NCBI GenBank assembly: GCA_009760885.1
Contig: CM019708.1
Location: 18,347,189 to 18,411,188, forward strand
Source: Achatina immaculata
Lineage: Eukaryota > Mollusca > Gastropoda > Stylommatophora > Achatinidae
DNA length: 64,000 nt
Reading direction: 5' to 3'
The first letter of the stretch is position 1, and the number at the start of each line of letters is the position of its first letter. Position numbers and translations under genes: made by a program. This document shows, one piece after another, positions 10,771 to 22,700 of the stretch. A model generated the notes under the pieces. It did no database searches and was not told the DNA's origin. It saw only the letters and a program-made list of their open reading frames with translations.

Positions 10771-13740
10771 TACTATCATAAAAGTACGTGTGCCTCTGAA
10801 CGAATAATAAGCTAAATCTTTCTAAAATTGGAGATAAAAAAGTCTATAAAAATTAACCAAATACCTCATTTAAAATATGAGATTAACAAAGAAGTGGAGA
10901 CAGTGTTCTGTATGAGAATGCAGGAAGTAAGGAATTATCGCGCATTCGCAACAATTCACCACAGCGACAACGCGAAAAGAGACAGATTACATATTATCGA
11001 AAGGATCAGAAGGACAAAACAGGAGAACAACGCGCTCAGCTGGTGAATACATCCACAGAATGGAAGCAATAAATGTAACTTAATGAGTAGAACATTTTCC
11101 ACTCAGCAGGATCTACAGCCTTTGAGCCAGTTTGTCCTGAATATCTTAGAATGTTGAGTCAAAATTGATGGACGTGTCTAACAGGGCGGATATAGGAATT
11201 TCAAGAGATTTGTAATATTAAAAAATTGAACTGAAATTGTGGCATTACAAACCCCGATTCACCAACTTTGTAATATGATGAAGAGATTCATGCGACTTTA
11301 CGAAGCCCTTGTAAAAATGAGTAGATATTATGCATAATTAAACGTAGAAAAAATGTAGTTGCATACCCCGAGAACTTACAATAACAAAGATATTCTCACA
11401 GAATTCATAGTAAAAAAAAGAGCAAAAGAAAGAAAAGACAGTGCGAAAAGGATGTAACTATCACGGTTAAAAGGGGTTCAAAGTAAGGAGAGACAGAAAA
11501 GAAAGCTAGAAACTAAACTTCTAAAGTGTTTACTCAAGAAATATACACGGAAAGAAAGGAGAGACAGAAAAGAAAGCTAGAAACTAAGCTTCTAAAGTGT
11601 TTACTCAAGAAATATATATAGAAAGGAGATACGGAAAAGAAAGCTAGAAACTAAACTTCTAAAGTGTTTACTCAAGAAATATACACGGAAAGGAGATATT
11701 CACGAATCTGAGGGAGATCATAAAAAAGACTAAAAGAAAATTTGAAAATAATGGACTCAGTCAAACACCGAGTGAAAAGTCAGGAAAGTGATAAGAGTGT
11801 TTCATAACGCCGTTACATACAAGGTAAATTCACGATAAAGATTAAACGAAAAGAATGATAATAAACACAGAACTAAAAACAGGCTTCTGTAATTTGTGGG
11901 ATCATAATTATTCTAGTTTAAAAGACACAGATTCAATGTTAGTATAAAATAAAATCAAATAAAATGAGTGACTTAACGCGAACCTTTAGTTTAAAATATT
12001 TAGTGAAACTTTTATCACGTTTCTGATGGTAAGATTTTACAGTTGTCGCAGATCATCTTTATTTTAGCGTTTTTTGTTGTAGTCAAATGTGCGAAGACAG
12101 TCTTGGTGATACAAATTATCATGACCAATTTCATGACTAAAAAAAAAAAAAACAGCTGAAATTGTCAGCTGTGATAATGTCACTGGTTGAAATGAAGAGA
12201 CAATTTCAGATTTAAAAGATGCTGTTTATGAAGACCCGAGGAAATTAACAGGACAAAAAAAACACGTTAAGTCGGAGAAATTACGTGCTATGTACACGAT
12301 GCTGAAACCCACAATCTTGATCGAGGCTAAAACATTTATTCTGCCCGTGCCAGCAAAACGTAAAGCCCAGAAAATGTCATGACTTTTAACCTGCCTAAGG
12401 TAAAGCAAATAGGACAAAATTGGGCCAGGTTATGAAGAGTCCAATTTTCAAGTGAAAATGAATCGTTAAGAAAATATTTCTTGATGTCCTCTTTCAAAAA
12501 TATTCTCCCTGTCATATTTGCAAAGGTTAAATTTTTTATCCATTTTATGGTCAATGTTTACATATAAATGAAAATAATCCTTTCATGGTTGACTACTGAT
12601 TGACTACTTGCGTTCTTTGCTGAGAACTGAGACTCTTCGATGTTAGTGAAGGTAAATTTTTCCTGCTGTCCGCAGGATTATTTCCAGTGTGTAATAACAT
12701 CAGCACGGTACGACCAAACTCCGCTCTATATGTATTCATACTTCGCTATATTTGTGTTTCATCGGGCTGTGGTAGCTTCTTATGTCAGGTCTAATAACTC
12801 TGTTCTGGTTCTACATCACAATTAGTCTGTCAATAACATCACGCACACATATAGAAATACTTTTTCTCATAACCAGTATAATGACTGGATATTGTGGATA
12901 AACATTTGTATTTTTCCTGATAATAAAACATTGACACAGAAGTTTAAAAATATACTCACACTTGATGGAATGCAGTGGACTTTAGATCTTCGAAAGATGT
13001 CAGAGGACGTCGACTTCACCTGGGACTTATTGCAAATGTGAATACAGCTGTAAAGCTGTTAATTCTTTTCTGGGAGATTTTCGTCGAAAAGTTCTGAAAA
13101 CTCAAAGGTTTTCCAAAGTTGAAAAGTTTGTCAGATGGAAAAAACAGTGTTCAGTTTTCTAAGCAGAGCGATCAGCCAACAAATATGACGTTCAGATGCT
13201 AAGTTAAATGTAATTTAAACTGTGTGTTCTTTTTTATATTGAATTTGTTCTTGATATTTTTTTTACTGATAGTTTATTGCTAAAACTTCACCGCCTGTTT
13301 GTTAACTGTAATATATTACGTCCACTACGAAACCTCTATTTATGCTTCAGAAAGGCGGAGTTCTAGCTCTTACTGTGGTTTGACTAAGTGTGATAGTATG
13401 AAGCGTTTCGTGTGTGCTGAAATAGATACATTTATATATACAACTACAGGGAAATTATTTGGTCAAAAATTTTCTTGTAGGTGGCACTCGTTTTTTTTTC
13501 GCGGGCGTAGAAGCGATTACTTCGATCCGTGCTGCTTCCTGATTGGCTACCCATCTGCGGAGGAATATTGATTTGGACGCAACGTATGACAAGCTCGTGA
13601 AAAAAAGTTCCAGTTTTGTGTTAGTGTGCCGACAGTCTCTGAATTGTATTAATTTTGATTTCAGCGTTTGCAACAATTGCTTTATTTGAAAGTAAAGCTG
13701 TTTCCAACGACATCATTTGTACAAAGTGCAGCACTTACGA
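10771..13740. other. AT-rich stretch without a recognised gene
   Basis: No convincing exon or transposon protein is seen. A ~70-75-bp unit (AAGCTAGAAACTAA, CTTCTAAAGTGTTTACTC) is repeated three times at about 11480-11700. Open frames (10828-11046, 12226-12825, 13299-13676) are short, with no known domain and no clear splice context. A CpG-bearing patch with ATTGGCT lies at about 13500-13560; I would not call it a promoter. Confidence 0.5.
11480..11705. repeat. ~72-bp direct repeat, three copies
   Basis: Three consecutive near-identical copies of a block with GACAGAAAAGAAAGCTAG, CTTCTAAAGTGTTTACTC and AAGAAATATA. Confidence 0.85.
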
Positions 13741-13745
13741 CGCCA

Positions 13746-13998
<253 letters not shown>

Positions 13999-14354
13999 TA
14001 TATCTGATATCTATCGTTTTCGACGTCCAGAATGCACCACCCTTCATGTGCCGTTGATGTGTGAGAATATTTCTCCATATAACAATACTATTAACACAAC
14101 GGTCGATTTTAATCGTATAGTAACAGTCTCAAACTTAAAATGAGTTGCTCATATCATTCTCACTTGTTTGCTTCTGGAGATCAAATTATGGGATAACAAA
14201 CTGAGTGGTAGAGAATGATTGGCGAAGATATACCAGTTAAAGTAGGATCTGATTTCAAAGTATGAAAAGCTGCTTTCCACATCAGTATTTGCTTTATCTT
14301 ACTGCACGAAAAAAAGCAGTACCTGCGTTCAGTTTTAATGCTTTTTGTCTATTA

Positions 14355-16590
14355 TACAGGGCCCGGCATAAAGTATAGCTCTATTTTAAAAATGGAAAAT
14401 AAATTAAGCGGCTTACATGTTTTTGGTAAAAAAAAAAAAGTGAATATGAAACTCAGAAAAGTGGGTAATTTTTTTATTACTGACAATCATATTTAGGTTT
14501 TGAAAATTACGCCTGTTAGATGACCGCCATTACATTTGATACATTCAGCCAGGCGTCTGGAAAATTTCTGCATAACACCATTTAACATGTTCAAAGGGAT
14601 ATTTGGATTGCAGTTCCGGACTAGGTCTGCTATTGACTGTGGTCGACTAGCATACACCGTGTTCTAGAGATACCCCTACAAAAACAAGTTTGCAGACGAT
14701 AAATCCGGTGACCTTGCCGGTCAATGGATACACCACATCTAGAAATAAGACGATTGGGAAATGCTTGTCGTAGCATGGGCGCTGACTGACGGGCTGTGTG
14801 GGCAGTTGCTTCATCCTGTTGTGCAATAGTATTCTTTCAATAGTGATGCTCTCTCCCTCTAGAAGAAGTGAAGGCCACTAAGTTGTTACTAGACTAAACG
14901 CAAAGTAACGACACGCCCAGGTTCTCAACAAAATCACGGCATTCAATACAGGTAACCTTGACCACAAGACCAGTGATAACCATCCTGTCGTTCTTCAGTA
15001 CAATATAAGAAATGTACATGTATCACGACAGAGTCTCAAGTTTTTACAGTTTCAAAGATCAATCAAAACTAATATTTTATGTGGATGACGTAATGTTCAA
15101 TGAATAAATCAAGGAAAACAGACAACTCAACAAAATACATAGAGCCAAGTGGTCCGGCAAGGAATTATTCCCGCCAGAGGACAAAATAAGACTCAAGGCA
15201 TACTACAGACTAATAACCACTGATCCAAGCTGTGGAAATCAACATCTCAACAAAACCCTTCAACCTAAGTCCTATATCACTACGTCCACAAGGACAACCA
15301 ACAGTACTTTACGTGACTGAACCATGGTCCTATTCTTACAACTAGAACAAAAACCAGGTTCTACCTCTCAACCATGACTGGAAAACTCTACTCCTAAGTC
15401 TTTTCTGTCTGAGTTCTCCCTTTTCTCTGACCTCCTCTGCTTTTATATTTCCCGGCTCCGCTGTGAAATCACGTGATATTCCACCCACTAAATCACGTGA
15501 TATTCCATCCACTAAATCACGTGGTATTCCACCCACTAAATCACGTGATATTCCACCCACTATCGTATGATGTTAAGACCTAGAAACTTCTCTCTGCCTT
15601 TCCCGTGATAATCAGACTTTCCGTACTCCACCAGTTCAGTCTACCAAGTCAGTCTGACCACAAACAAGACTCATGAACATTACTGAAAGTTCTAGAAGTA
15701 TTATTAACCTCTCCACCTTATGAAGTTAAAACTCTTCTCCCCGTATGCCAGTACCATTCTGGGATAGTTATGTCTATTGCCCAACTCTGGAATTCAGTAT
15801 TCAGTTAGCATCAACACATAGTGATCGTAATTAACAGTGAGAGGAGCCTCTATCCTAAATGAGACTTTCTCGAGGACCAAATTCTGTAGGATCACGGGGC
15901 GATCTTGGTGGTAGAAGCGTGCGAAGAAGAACTGTAGGAGGATGCCCGTCTTTATCTTAAAAAATATGGATCAATGACGCCGAATGAAGCAACACCACAG
16001 CCCACTGTTACTCGTTCACTATGGAGCGGTTTCTCGTGCAGCAATTGTGGATTCTCAGCTGACCAGTGTCTGAAATTCTGCTTGTTCACACTTCCTGACA
16101 ACTCAAATCTGCTTCATTAGACATTATGAGGTTATTGTGCACATTCGGATTTTCTTAAATGCTTCCTAGGAAATCGGTAATAAAGTTAAGTCTGTTAATT
16201 TTATCCAGATCATTCAGCTGCTACACAACTTGCAACTTGTAAGGGTGGAAATGCAGATGATTATGAATGGTTCGACGTAGCGAGCGATCCGACATACCAA
16301 GTGCCAAAGCATGCCTAACAGCTGATCGCCGAGGGCTACGAAGCAATGCGTGACGGACTTCTTGAATTCGCTCAGGTGTCTGTTGAGTTCTTGGACGACC
16401 AGTAGACTTGTTATTAAGGTATTTAGCGAATTCCTTAAATTTTTTGACCCACCTCAAAATTATTCTTCGATTGGGAACATTATCACGGGGATGCAATTCA
16501 AAATGGCGACGAAACTTTCGGTATGGAACCAGAATTATGAAAAAAGAACACATCTGAATCTTACTGTTCTTGTGAACTGTAGACAAGTGT
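14355..16590 (-). pseudogene. IS630/mariner-like transposase relic with HTH domain
   Basis: The minus strand encodes a transposase of the type with an N-terminal FRRHFELHPRDNVPNR helix-turn-helix block. An open frame at 16221-16586 holds RILRWVKKFKE-like HTH sequence, GRPRTQQTPERIQEV, RSPRRSAVRHALALGMSD and LHFHPYKLQVV. Decayed continuation follows: a core strand (LIMSNEADLS) at about 16100, PLTVNYDHYVLMLTEY at about 15810, then QQDEATAHTARQS (the second catalytic Asp block) at about 14800, and VYASRPQSIADLVRNCN…RRLAECIKCNGGHLTGVIF at about 14500-14650. About 0.9 kb (roughly 14850-15790) does not look like transposase and is probably a later insertion. Stops and frameshifts throughout. The terminal repeats were not delimited. 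Confidence 0.85.
15466..15561. repeat. 24-bp minisatellite carrying a CACGTG palindrome
   Basis: Four tandem 24-bp units start at 15466, 15490, 15514 and 15538, each with AAATCACGTG(A/G)TATTCC then A(C/T)CCACT. Three of four contain the full TCACGTGA palindrome, an E-box-type site. They lie inside the insert that splits the transposase relic. Confidence 0.9.
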
Positions 16591-16599
16591 CTTCAACCT

Positions 16600-17635
16600 T
16601 TGTTGAAGTCAGGGACCACTAAAGCCAGTAACAGTTTCGTGATGTTCATTCTTTCATTCATCGATTACCTTACAATCTTGTAGTATTCTACATTTCGTGT
16701 TAATGAAAGAAAATAAAGTTAAGTAATTTAGTTTTTCTTTTAAAACTTTAGCAATGGGGTTATTAGAAGTGATCTGTGTTAATTTTTTTTTAAAAAGGAA
16801 TTTGTAAAATAACCTTTAAAATTAATCTTTGTGATGTAGAAAGATATTTAGACTTGTAATCGGACCACACAGAATATTCCTTCTGGTACATGCGATTCGC
16901 GGGCCACAGTTTTGAGAATCTATGTTATTTACTACCTTTCTTTTCTTCTGAAAGTGATATATTTTTGCTTCTCAAAGTCATACATTTTTTTCTTCACAAA
17001 GTCACAATTTCTTTTCTTCACACAGTCATATTTTTTTCTTCACAGTCATATATTTGTTTTGTCAGCGGTACTGTTTCATTAAATGATACAGGTAAAATCC
17101 CCGTTTCCAAGCCGTTAAGGCGTATTGGGGATACGGTGTCAGGCCGGTCTTTTTCCAAGATCTTTATCACATGAAAGTCTGATGTGGTCAGTATCACGTC
17201 TGGCCGCATTTACCTTCTCAGATTTCTCTAGTACCCAGTTTAGAGGCTGGGTGGACCCCTATCGTTTCTTTGCAATGACAACGTATTCAGCATGAAATAT
17301 TACACTGAAATTTTGTTCTCATAAACTCATTGGTCTTAATCTAGAAAGCATACTGCTATACTGAGCAAATCTATGAAGAATTTATTTCAGTATTTCGCCA
17401 TACTCTGTATAATCCTTCTCCTTCATGACTTCGTGTTGCTAGACATGACAACTTGACTTCTGTTTTTCATCATTTTCTCCGATGAGTGTAAAGGCCCCAG
17501 CGTAAAACTAGAAATTTTATCTTATTAGGAACGGTTCCCAGAGAAGAAGGTTCAATAATTTTTATGTAAAGAAAGCTGGCAGAGTGAATCTCTTTCCCCC
17601 ACATACACCATAAAAATGAACATTGCCAAAATCTC
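16600..17635. other. Stretch without a recognised gene
   Basis: It is AT-rich. At about 16920-17060 there is a loose repeat of TTTTCTTCACA(A/C)AGTCATA. No exon with splice support and no transposon protein was recognised. Confidence 0.5.
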
Positions 17636-17639
17636 TCTC

Positions 17640-18000
17640 TCTCTCTCTTTTTCCCTTACACCCATCAGAAATGAAAGTTATCTGCTAGAAGGAATCTCTC
17701 CCTCGCCTATATCTATATAATAAAATAAAGGTTAACCGACAGAAGGAATCTCTCCCTTGCCTACATCAATATGAAAATAAAAGTTAACTGACGTGAGGAA
17801 TCTCTAATTCGCCTATATCCATATGAAAATAAAAGTCAGTTGACGGAAGGAATCTCTCCCCAGCCTACATCCATATGAAAATAAAAGTTAACTGCCGGAA
17901 GGAATCTCTCCCCCGCCCAAAGCCCTATGAAAATAAAAGTTACCTTGCAGAAATGAATCTCTCCCCCGCGTACAACCATATGAAAAAGAAATTTAACCGC
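17640..18000. repeat. ~53-bp minisatellite
   Basis: About six units share GGAATCTCTCCC(C/T)CGCC, TACATCCATATGAAAATAAA and AGTTAACTG. Point variation between units suggests an old array. Confidence 0.85.
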
Positions 18001-18187
18001 ATTTAGGAACGTGTGAAGCAGTGGTTCTCAAATTTATTTGCCCCATGTACTATATTTTGACTATATGTTACAATTTTATCTCTTTTATTTCTCAGGATGG
18101 TCTACCTGGAAAGATAAATTCCAAACTATGTGCATTTAACATTCCAACATTTTAAGTCTTACAATCTGTGGTCCCAGACTCCTCACT

Positions 18188-20313
18188 CTCTCTCTCTCTG
18201 AACCTTAAGTGCCCAGGGCACATGGGGCTTCCGCAAGGGTTTTCCACAAATGCCTGTCTTTCGCCTTTTTTTCTGCTCTTGCCCAGGTGAGCCCTCTATT
18301 GCTCAACATCCTTTCTGTTGTTCTTCTCCATGTCTCTTTTGGTCTACCCTTACTTCTGCTCCCCTGTGGTGTCCATCTTAGTGCTATTTTTGGTAGTGAG
18401 TTGTCAGTCATTCGGAGCACATGTCCCAACCATCGCCAGCGTCTTTCCTCAATAATTGTTGTCAGTGGTTTCATCTGCATTTCTGCCAATAAGATGTTAT
18501 TTCTTATGGTGTTTGGCCAAAATATTTTTTTAATTCCCAAATTTGTTGTAATATCCGGCAAAGTTGTTTTGGTGTTTCTGTTTCTTCTGCTTTCAACATC
18601 TCAGCAGTCACTTCATCTTCACCTGGTGCCCTGTCTGATTTTAGCATCTTTATCGCCTCTTTTACTTCATTTATTGTTATTGGTCCTGTATTGATGTTTA
18701 GTTCCGCTTTTGCTTCAGGTATATCTATTGCTTGTGCTGCTTGTGTTCTGTTTAGTAGGGTGTTAAAGTGTTCCCTCCATCTTTCAATGTTCTTACTGCA
18801 CTTTCACATCTTGTATTGCAGTTACCTGTCATCTGCTTTGTGATTTTATATATGGTTTTCATGTCATTTGTATATGCTGCTTTCTCTGCTGTTTCTGCTA
18901 AGTTGTCATAATATTGACGTTTATCTTGACAGCATGATTCCTTCACTTCTTTGTCTTTTTGTGCATAATTACTTAAAACTCGTTCTTTAAGCCGTTGTGA
19001 TTTGGTGTTCAGTAATTTTTTCTTGATTTCTTTTCTTTGCTCTATCTTTTCCCATGTGGTCTCGCTTATCCATTCCTCTTTTCTCCTTTTCCGATATCCC
19101 AGCGCCTCTTTTGCTGTTTCCTGTAGTGTTTTATTGAACTCTAATATGGACATTTCTGCTTTGTCTTGTAGGACACTGAAGCGGTTCTTAAGTATTATTG
19201 AGAATTCATTTCTTGTTTGCTGGTCTATCAGTTTTCTTGTATCAAAATGTATCTTTCTGTGTTCTCCGATTCTGGCTTTCCTTAATTTTAGTTTTATTTT
19301 TGCTACCAGAAGGTTGTGATCACTTCCTATATCTGCTCCTTTCCTTGCTCGCACATCTTGTAGTGACCGTTTCCACTTGTTGTTTATTAGTATGTGATCT
19401 ATTTGGTTTTCTGTGGTTTTATCTGGTGAAATCCAAGTCACCTTATGGATGTTTTTGTGTTGGAAAATTGTCCCTCCGATGGTCATCATGTTTTCTTCAC
19501 AGAAACTGCACAGTCTTTCTCCATTTTCATTTATTTCTCCGATTCCTTCTCTTCCCATGATTCTTCTTCTATCTTCATTTCCTTCACCTACTTTTGCATT
19601 GAAGTCGCCCAAGATGAGTAGCATATCATGCTTGGGTATTGTTTCTACTGTGGCTTGGAGGCTGTTGTAAAAATCTTCTTTTAATTCCTCTTCAGCTGCA
19701 TCTGTTGGTGCATAACAAACTATAATAGACAGCTTCGTGAATCTTGAGTTGAACCGTGCATATAATAATCTCTCATTTATTGGGGTCCATTTCAGCAATG
19801 CTCTTGATGCTTCTTTTGTTATAATCAATGCTACTCCTCCTTCATGAAGATCTTCTTTACCTGACCATATTATTGTATCTTCTTTGTGCTGTGTTGTTAA
19901 TTTCCTTCTGCCTTGTCCTGTCCATCTTGCTTCTTGTATTCCTAGTATGTCTAGTTTGTATCTGTGCATTTCCTTGATGGTTTGTGCTAGTTTTCCAGTC
20001 TGGTTTAGTGTTCTTACATTCCAGCTGCCTATTTGCATCTTTTGTTTAGGTTCCAGGAGGTCTGCAGTCGGGCTGGGGACTTCCAGTGGCTGGCTTTCAT
20101 CCACAACCTTCATGGGCTCAGTTTCCTGATACGCATTTCTCCTTCCACCTGCATTTGCTTTTTCCCTTGCTTCTGTTTCTGTAGCAGTCTGATAGTTTTT
20201 TACCAGATAGGGTTGCTGGCCCTATGCTGAACCCTCCTTAGTCGCCTTTTACGATCATGCATGGTAGGGTACAGTGGTCCTATTCTTTGCAGATCCCGGG
20301 TACCACACGGGGG
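18188..20313 (-). mobile_element. LINE family C with internal RT deletion, flanked by target-site duplications
   Basis: AGACTCCTCACT occurs at 18176-18187 and 20314-20325, defining the insertion. Minus-strand order: a 5' leader with CGTAAAAGGCGACTAAG; an endonuclease frame (18752-20113, described separately); the RT N-terminus (NIERWREHFNTLLNRTQ, APGEDEVTAEMLKAEE); an abrupt junction at about 18540 that skips the RT core; the C-terminus (KKIFWPNTIRNNILLAEMQMK, RRWRWLGHVLRMTDN, RSKGRPKETWRRTTERML) with frame 18205-18561; and a (GA)n tail. A frameshift near 18800 separates endonuclease from RT. Missing the RT palm, it cannot mobilise itself. Confidence 0.9.
18752..20113 (-). CDS. Intact APE-type endonuclease ORF of LINE family C (453 codons)
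   Basis: This is the longest open frame in the window. The N-terminal ~270 residues form an exonuclease-endonuclease-phosphatase fold of the kind that nicks target DNA for LINE insertion. The catalytic blocks are intact in order: GSWNVRTLNQTG (about residue 30), LGIQEARWTGQG (about 58), VCYAPTDAAEEE (about 130), LILGDFNAKVGEG (about 165) and IGSDHNLLVAKIK (about 260). The rest is the basic, Lys/Glu-rich linker before the RT. The frame ends after a frameshift (…LKDGGNTLTPY-stop) rather than at the true polyprotein end. Bovine CFDP2 carries a domain derived from this type of endonuclease; domestication here is not shown. I see no promoter or splice signals. Confidence 0.85.
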   Translation of the reverse strand: MKVVDESQPLEVPSPTADLLEPKQKMQIGSWNVRTLNQTGKLAQTIKEMHRYKLDILGIQEARWTGQGRRKLTTQHKEDTIIWSGKEDLHEGGVALIITKEASRALLKWTPINERLLYARFNSRFTKLSIIVCYAPTDAAEEELKEDFYNSLQATVETIPKHDMLLILGDFNAKVGEGNEDRRRIMGREGIGEINENGERLCSFCEENMMTIGGTIFQHKNIHKVTWISPDKTTENQIDHILINNKWKRSLQDVRARKGADIGSDHNLLVAKIKLKLRKARIGEHRKIHFDTRKLIDQQTRNEFSIILKNRFSVLQDKAEMSILEFNKTLQETAKEALGYRKRRKEEWISETTWEKIEQRKEIKKKLLNTKSQRLKERVLSNYAQKDKEVKESCCQDKRQYYDNLAETAEKAAYTNDMKTIYKITKQMTGNCNTRCESAVRTLKDGGNTLTPY

Positions 20314-20329
20314 AGACTCCTCACTGGAA

Positions 20330-21240
20330 GCCCTAAAATTCTTGCTTGTGGGGGGGGGGGGTGAAGCCATCACCTTAGCTTGAGAACCTCTGGTCTAAAG
20401 TTTTGAGAAATTTTTATGTAATAAAATGGAGCAGAAAGGCTTTTCCGGTGTGTCTCGGCAGAAAAGAAAATTTATCCCCCCCCCCCCATCATTACTTCCT
20501 ATTTGTAGCCAAAGTATTGAACTTACTTGAAATTGAAAGTTAGACAGTTACTCCCCTTTGTCTCTTGCTTGTTATCTGGGAATGACGATATAGCACATCT
20601 AAATAGAAATGACGTATTCGTCACAGAAGGAAAAAAAGAAAAAAAAACACAACAACGTGATCGCAAACGTCTTTCAACAAATGAATTTCGTTTAATTGTT
20701 GTTTTTCTTTTTTTTTTAATTTAAATTTTAAAATTTATTTTTATTTTGTTTCAATTTTTGTTTTTTAATTTTGAGATCAAGATGAATTACGATGAATTTT
20801 AACAGTAGATTCCCCTGATTTTCCTGCGCTATCATTCTTTTCATTTCTTCAGAATTATGTTTTAACCACTGATCGTTGGAATAACTAGGATAATTATTTG
20901 CTCAAGTTGTAGAAAAACTAAATATTTGTACGGAAAAACGGCCGTACGCGAGAGCGGCCATGATTGGACTCTCGGACCGGAAGTAATCTCCCATTTGGAG
21001 AGACCACGCAAACATGGCGGTTTGGATTCATCATCAGAAATGATATATTTTTTTTTTCTTCTTCTTCTTTTCTTCCCGATATCGTCTGCTAATAATCTAT
21101 TCTTATTCTCTTTTCAGAACTTTAAAATCATTATTCTTGTTCGTAGTTATGTTCTGTTGCTGTTGGTTTCACTTATTTGTTTATTTTCTTCATACCTAGC
21201 TTTCATTTTTTAGGCGAATCACTGCTATAGGTTCTTCTTC
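20330..21240. other. AT-rich stretch with one candidate promoter patch
   Basis: No gene is recognised. It contains C-runs and G-runs, a long A/T stretch at about 20630-20770 and a GC-richer island at about 20930-21025, described separately. Confidence 0.5.
20935..21025 (+). promoter_or_regulatory. Candidate TATA-less core promoter (CCAAT, ETS, YY1 motifs)
   Basis: Within 80 bp there is an inverted CCAAT box (TGATTGGACT at about 20960), an ETS-type site (ACCGGAAGTAA at about 20975-20985) and a YY1-type AAACATGGCGG at about 21012-21022, in a patch richer in CpG than its surroundings. This combination is common at housekeeping start sites, where YY1 sites tend to sit just downstream of the start in sense orientation. 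The ATG inside the YY1 motif opens only nine codons, and I could not find a following exon. Low confidence. Confidence 0.25.
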
Positions 21241-21261
21241 TATCTATCTATCAATCAATCA

Positions 21262-21349
<88 letters not shown>

Positions 21350-21350
21350 G
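21241..21350. repeat. (CTAT)n microsatellite
   Basis: About 27 tetranucleotide units, briefly interrupted by CAATCAATCAAT near the start. Confidence 0.95.
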
Positions 21351-21369
21351 AAACTGCAAGCTGGTGTTC

Positions 21370-21650
21370 TCTGCAGTCCATGTGGTAAAGACCCTGGAAC
21401 ACAACATAGTGTCGGAATGGGAGCGGGTTACGGCTGTTCTTTTCAGTCCCTAAGATGAGTTAAAAAAGCAAGGGACATACAATGCTTCTTTAACAGATTC
21501 CCCGACATGGGAACTATAGCAATCCCTGCCACGTTAACCTGCCCAGGCCTGTACTGGGTGTACCGACGAAGAAGAGGGAAGGATTCTTAGTTAGGAATGG
21601 TTCGCTGCACTTCTGCTAGTAAAGCCCCCTATAGAAATTGCTCCAGCCAT
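21370..21650 (-). repeat. Dispersed repeat, inverted degenerate copy
   Basis: This stretch is an inverted, diverged copy of the repeat at 22365-22700 and 24530-24860. Shared blocks include AATGCTTCTTTAACAGA, GGGAACTATAGCAATCCCTG and a final GGAATGGTTCGC. The family is not identified; the copies carry no protein I recognise. Confidence 0.6.
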
Positions 21651-22364
21651 TCCAGTCACATCTCTTGAGTAGCCACCAATGCATTATTATAAGTAACCAC
21701 ACAACGATACTTAAACCACTGTCACGGTTAGTACTGTCTCCTCTGCATCTCTCACTACTGGCTTTGCCAGCGTAGCACTACTTCAACCACGTCTATCCTT
21801 ACCACTTGTGTTGCTGCAACCACTCTCTCCAGAAAGTTTTATTATGTGTTTCTGTCATTACTGCCGTACCATGGGCTCTGATCCAGTGGTTCGTATCTTT
21901 TTTTTGTGCGTGGACCTACTTTTCGTCATGAGAACAGCCGTTCATGTAAGATTGTTATAACACCGGGGAGTCTTCTTCAGTTTTATATCTTTTGTTACTC
22001 TTACAAAAGAGGATAACATTTGTTCTGAAATCCATCAACAAAACGTGTTTTTTGTTTTTCTCTGAGTGTCTGGAAATTCGTCATTTTTTAAAATATATTT
22101 TTGCTGTGTTTCTTGAGGATTAAATTCAGATATGTTCTTTCAGCGCCCCTGATATTTTGTTTATGGTTTGATTGTTAATTGTGTTAAGTCCCTTTAAGCA
22201 AGAGTTACGGTTACTAGTACCTCTACTGTTTAGCACGGGAATTTCACGAGGCAAGAAGCGAGAGTTCTGGCTGCTTTAAAAACAGAGGCGTTGGTTGCTC
22301 TTGAGCTGAATGGGCGTGGGTTTTCCATCTGTAAAGTGATTATTATGATTAATCCTGGGGTGAA

Positions 22365-22700
22365 GATGCTGCGCGATTAGGCAATCAGCGACCCATAGCT
22401 GATACCCTAGCATCAGGGTTAACGAACCATAGCTGACCAAGACCCTATCCCACCTCTCCACTGGTACCCCCAGTAACATGCACAACTTGTCTAACGGAGC
22501 AGGGATCACCATAGTCCCCATGGTGGTGGAGTCTGCTAAAGAAGTATTGCACACCCCCTGCTTTTTAACTGTACTCCGGGACTGAAAAAGTAGCTACCAT
22601 AACCCGCTCCCACGGTGATACGATGGTGTACCTCAACACCTTCACAGCATCGGCTGCAAAGAAACTAGCTCGCATTTACAGGGAGATAGCACAAGACAAG
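22365..22700 (+). repeat. Dispersed ~330-bp repeat, copy 2
   Basis: It shares long blocks with 24530-24860 in the same orientation: ATCAGCGACCCATAGCTGAT, ACCAAGACCCTATC, GGTACCCCCAGTAACA, GGTGGAGTCTGCTAAAGAA, CACAGCATCGGCTGCAAAGA. The minus-strand frame at 22276-22554 is a by-product. A short piece of the same repeat (CAGTCAGCGACCCATAC) occurs at about 37750. Confidence 0.75.

Noticed and set aside
14840..15825. ATAGTGAT at 14840-14847 and 15818-15825 as an 8-bp target-site duplication of the insert in the transposase relic
   Set aside because: Transposase-like sequence continues inside the supposed insert beyond the right copy, so the match is probably chance.
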